A stretch of 61,035 nucleotides of DNA from an uncultured Pseudoclavibacter sp. GTDB taxonomy: Bacteria; Actinomycetota; Actinomycetes; Actinomycetales; Microbacteriaceae. Shown here piece by piece: positions 60,317 to 61,035 of this stretch (the first letter of the stretch is position 1; each line of letters begins with the position of its first letter). The stretch is taken from the NCBI GenBank assembly GCA_946221025.1, contig CAMIMS010000007.1:1-61035 (forward strand), read 5' to 3'. The notes under the pieces are model-generated. The model ran no database searches and was not told the origin of the DNA. It worked only from the letters and a program-made list of their open reading frames with translations. Made by a program: the position numbers and the translations under genes.

Positions 60317-61035
60317 CGCCCTGTTCTGCCCGATGCGCTCGTGCACGCGGGGCACGCCGCGGTCGCCTTCCTCGAATCGCGGTCACCGATGCGGGCGCGA
60401 TGACTGCGCGACGTTTCGCGCTGCTGGTGGCGGCGGCGCTCATGGCCGCGCTGACCGTTTCGACGTCCTCCCACAGTTCGAAGCTGCCTCGAGTGCCCGC
60501 ATCCGGTTTTCCGAATTGGTCGCGCTCGTATTCGCGGCGGATGCGCGTGATCGCCTCGCGGGCGCGGGCGTGCTCATCGCGTTCGGTCTCGGCGAGCGCG
60601 GTCGAGCCGGTTCTGCCACTGTCACCCGGGGTGAGCGGTTGCGTCGCGGCGATCAGGGCTCGTTCGAGACGTCGCGGGGTTTGGCTCTTCGGCATCGCCC
60701 GCCCGTAGTCGACGCCGGAATCCATGACTTCCGCCCATGCCGCAGCGCCGGGGGTCAGCTGGGGATCATCTCGTTCCCCGGTCGCGATCGCGCGCCTGCG
60801 CCGACGCCGGGCACGACGGATGAGAAGCGGCGCGAGCGCGAACGCAGCGAGTACGAGCAGGATGAGCACCGTCACGATGACCGCGAGCACGACGCCCGGC
60901 GCGAGCCCATCGGCAGTCTCGTCGCCGGTGGCCTGCGGTTCCTCTTCCTCGGGCTGCGGTTCGGGGGTCGGAGTGCTCTGCTCGCCCATGCCCCCTGGGG
61001 TCTCGGCGGGAGCGGCCTCCTCGGTCGCCATCGGC
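60309..61035 (-). CDS. C-terminal part of a membrane protein (possibly transglutaminase/TgpA-like), cut by window edge
   Basis: The frame is open to the window end, so the true start may lie outside; ATG 61031 would be the first start inside. Visible: acidic Pro/Glu linker, one membrane helix (about residues 46-70), a block of nine arginines-rich residues (RRARRRRRR), then a soluble domain with GAAAWAEVMDSGVDYGRAM, TPRRLERALIAA and EAITRIRREYERDQFG, and a basic Arg/Ala tail. The layout resembles the cytoplasmic end of actinobacterial transglutaminase-like membrane proteins; this is a guess. Overlaps recG by 8 nt. Confidence 0.55.
   Translation of the reverse strand, partial: PMATEEAAPAETPGGMGEQSTPTPEPQPEEEEPQATGDETADGLAPGVVLAVIVTVLILLVLAAFALAPLLIRRARRRRRRAIATGERDDPQLTPGAAAWAEVMDSGVDYGRAMPKSQTPRRLERALIAATQPLTPGDSGRTGSTALAETERDEHARAREAITRIRREYERDQFGKPDAGTRGSFELWEDVETVSAAMSAAATSSAKRRAVIAPASVTAIRGRRPRRAPRARAHRAEQGDD

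Noticed and set aside
1..61035. tRNA, rRNA, 4.5S RNA, tmRNA or CRISPR array
   Set aside because: No T-loop signatures, rRNA motifs or regularly spaced repeats were seen on either strand.

Overview
This 61 kb window is high-GC chromosomal DNA from an actinobacterium, most likely a Microbacteriaceae member. That rests on gene order and family content; no rRNA marker is present. It carries the actinobacterial block cdsA-frr-pyrH-tsf-rpsB, xerC, dprA-comM-yraN, rnhB-lepB-rplS, trmD-rimM-khpA-rpsP, ffh, ftsY, smc, fpg-rnc-rpmF-DUF177-coaD, recG, an order I know from Mycobacterium. It also has DUF2469 beside rnhB, DivIVA-type coiled-coil proteins and a cysteine-free L32.

Layout. 1-12 kb: 3' part of glgB, a thioredoxin-like/TPR co-chaperone, an 823-residue membrane protein with an internal lipobox, a long DivIVA-type coiled-coil protein overlapping an AI-2E-type transporter, an alpha/beta hydrolase coupled to a small zinc-ribbon protein, a secreted lytic transglycosylase and a DivIVA-repeat protein. 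12-23 kb: phospholipid and translation genes, a degenerate LytM protein, XerC, a DUF1963 protein and the DNA-uptake/recombination set dprA-comM-yraN. 23-32 kb: an accessory insert with an ABC exporter plus two-component system, an M23 peptidase, a SnoaL-like protein, a thiamine-diphosphate enzyme and two tandem LppP/LprE-like lipoproteins. 32-48 kb: rnhB-lepB-rplS, map, trmD-rimM-khpA-rpsP, ybdK, ffh, ftsY, a histidine phosphatase, terC behind a Mn riboswitch, and smc. 49-53 kb: a plus-strand accessory insert (double GNAT protein, FetB-like permease, orphan, HEPN/Abi defence gene) between smc and fpg. 53-61 kb: fpg-rnc-rpmF-DUF177-coaD-copC, an IS5-family element, recG and the end of a membrane protein cut by the window edge.

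Three things stand out. (1) The IS5-family element has matching ends at 56748 and 58073 and a TA target duplication. Between them, beside the transposase, lies a complete YciI-family gene, and the insertion point is exactly at the recG stop codon, which it preserves. (2) At least sixteen genes have a clean TANNNT -10 hexamer 6-8 nt before the start codon, so much of this region appears to be leaderless; this pattern also fixed the starts of xerC and a small membrane protein. (3) A 70-nt near-perfect inverted repeat lies between tsf and pyrH. RpsB, RpsP and RimM all end in long Ala/Glu-rich acidic tails. No tRNA, rRNA or CRISPR was found.
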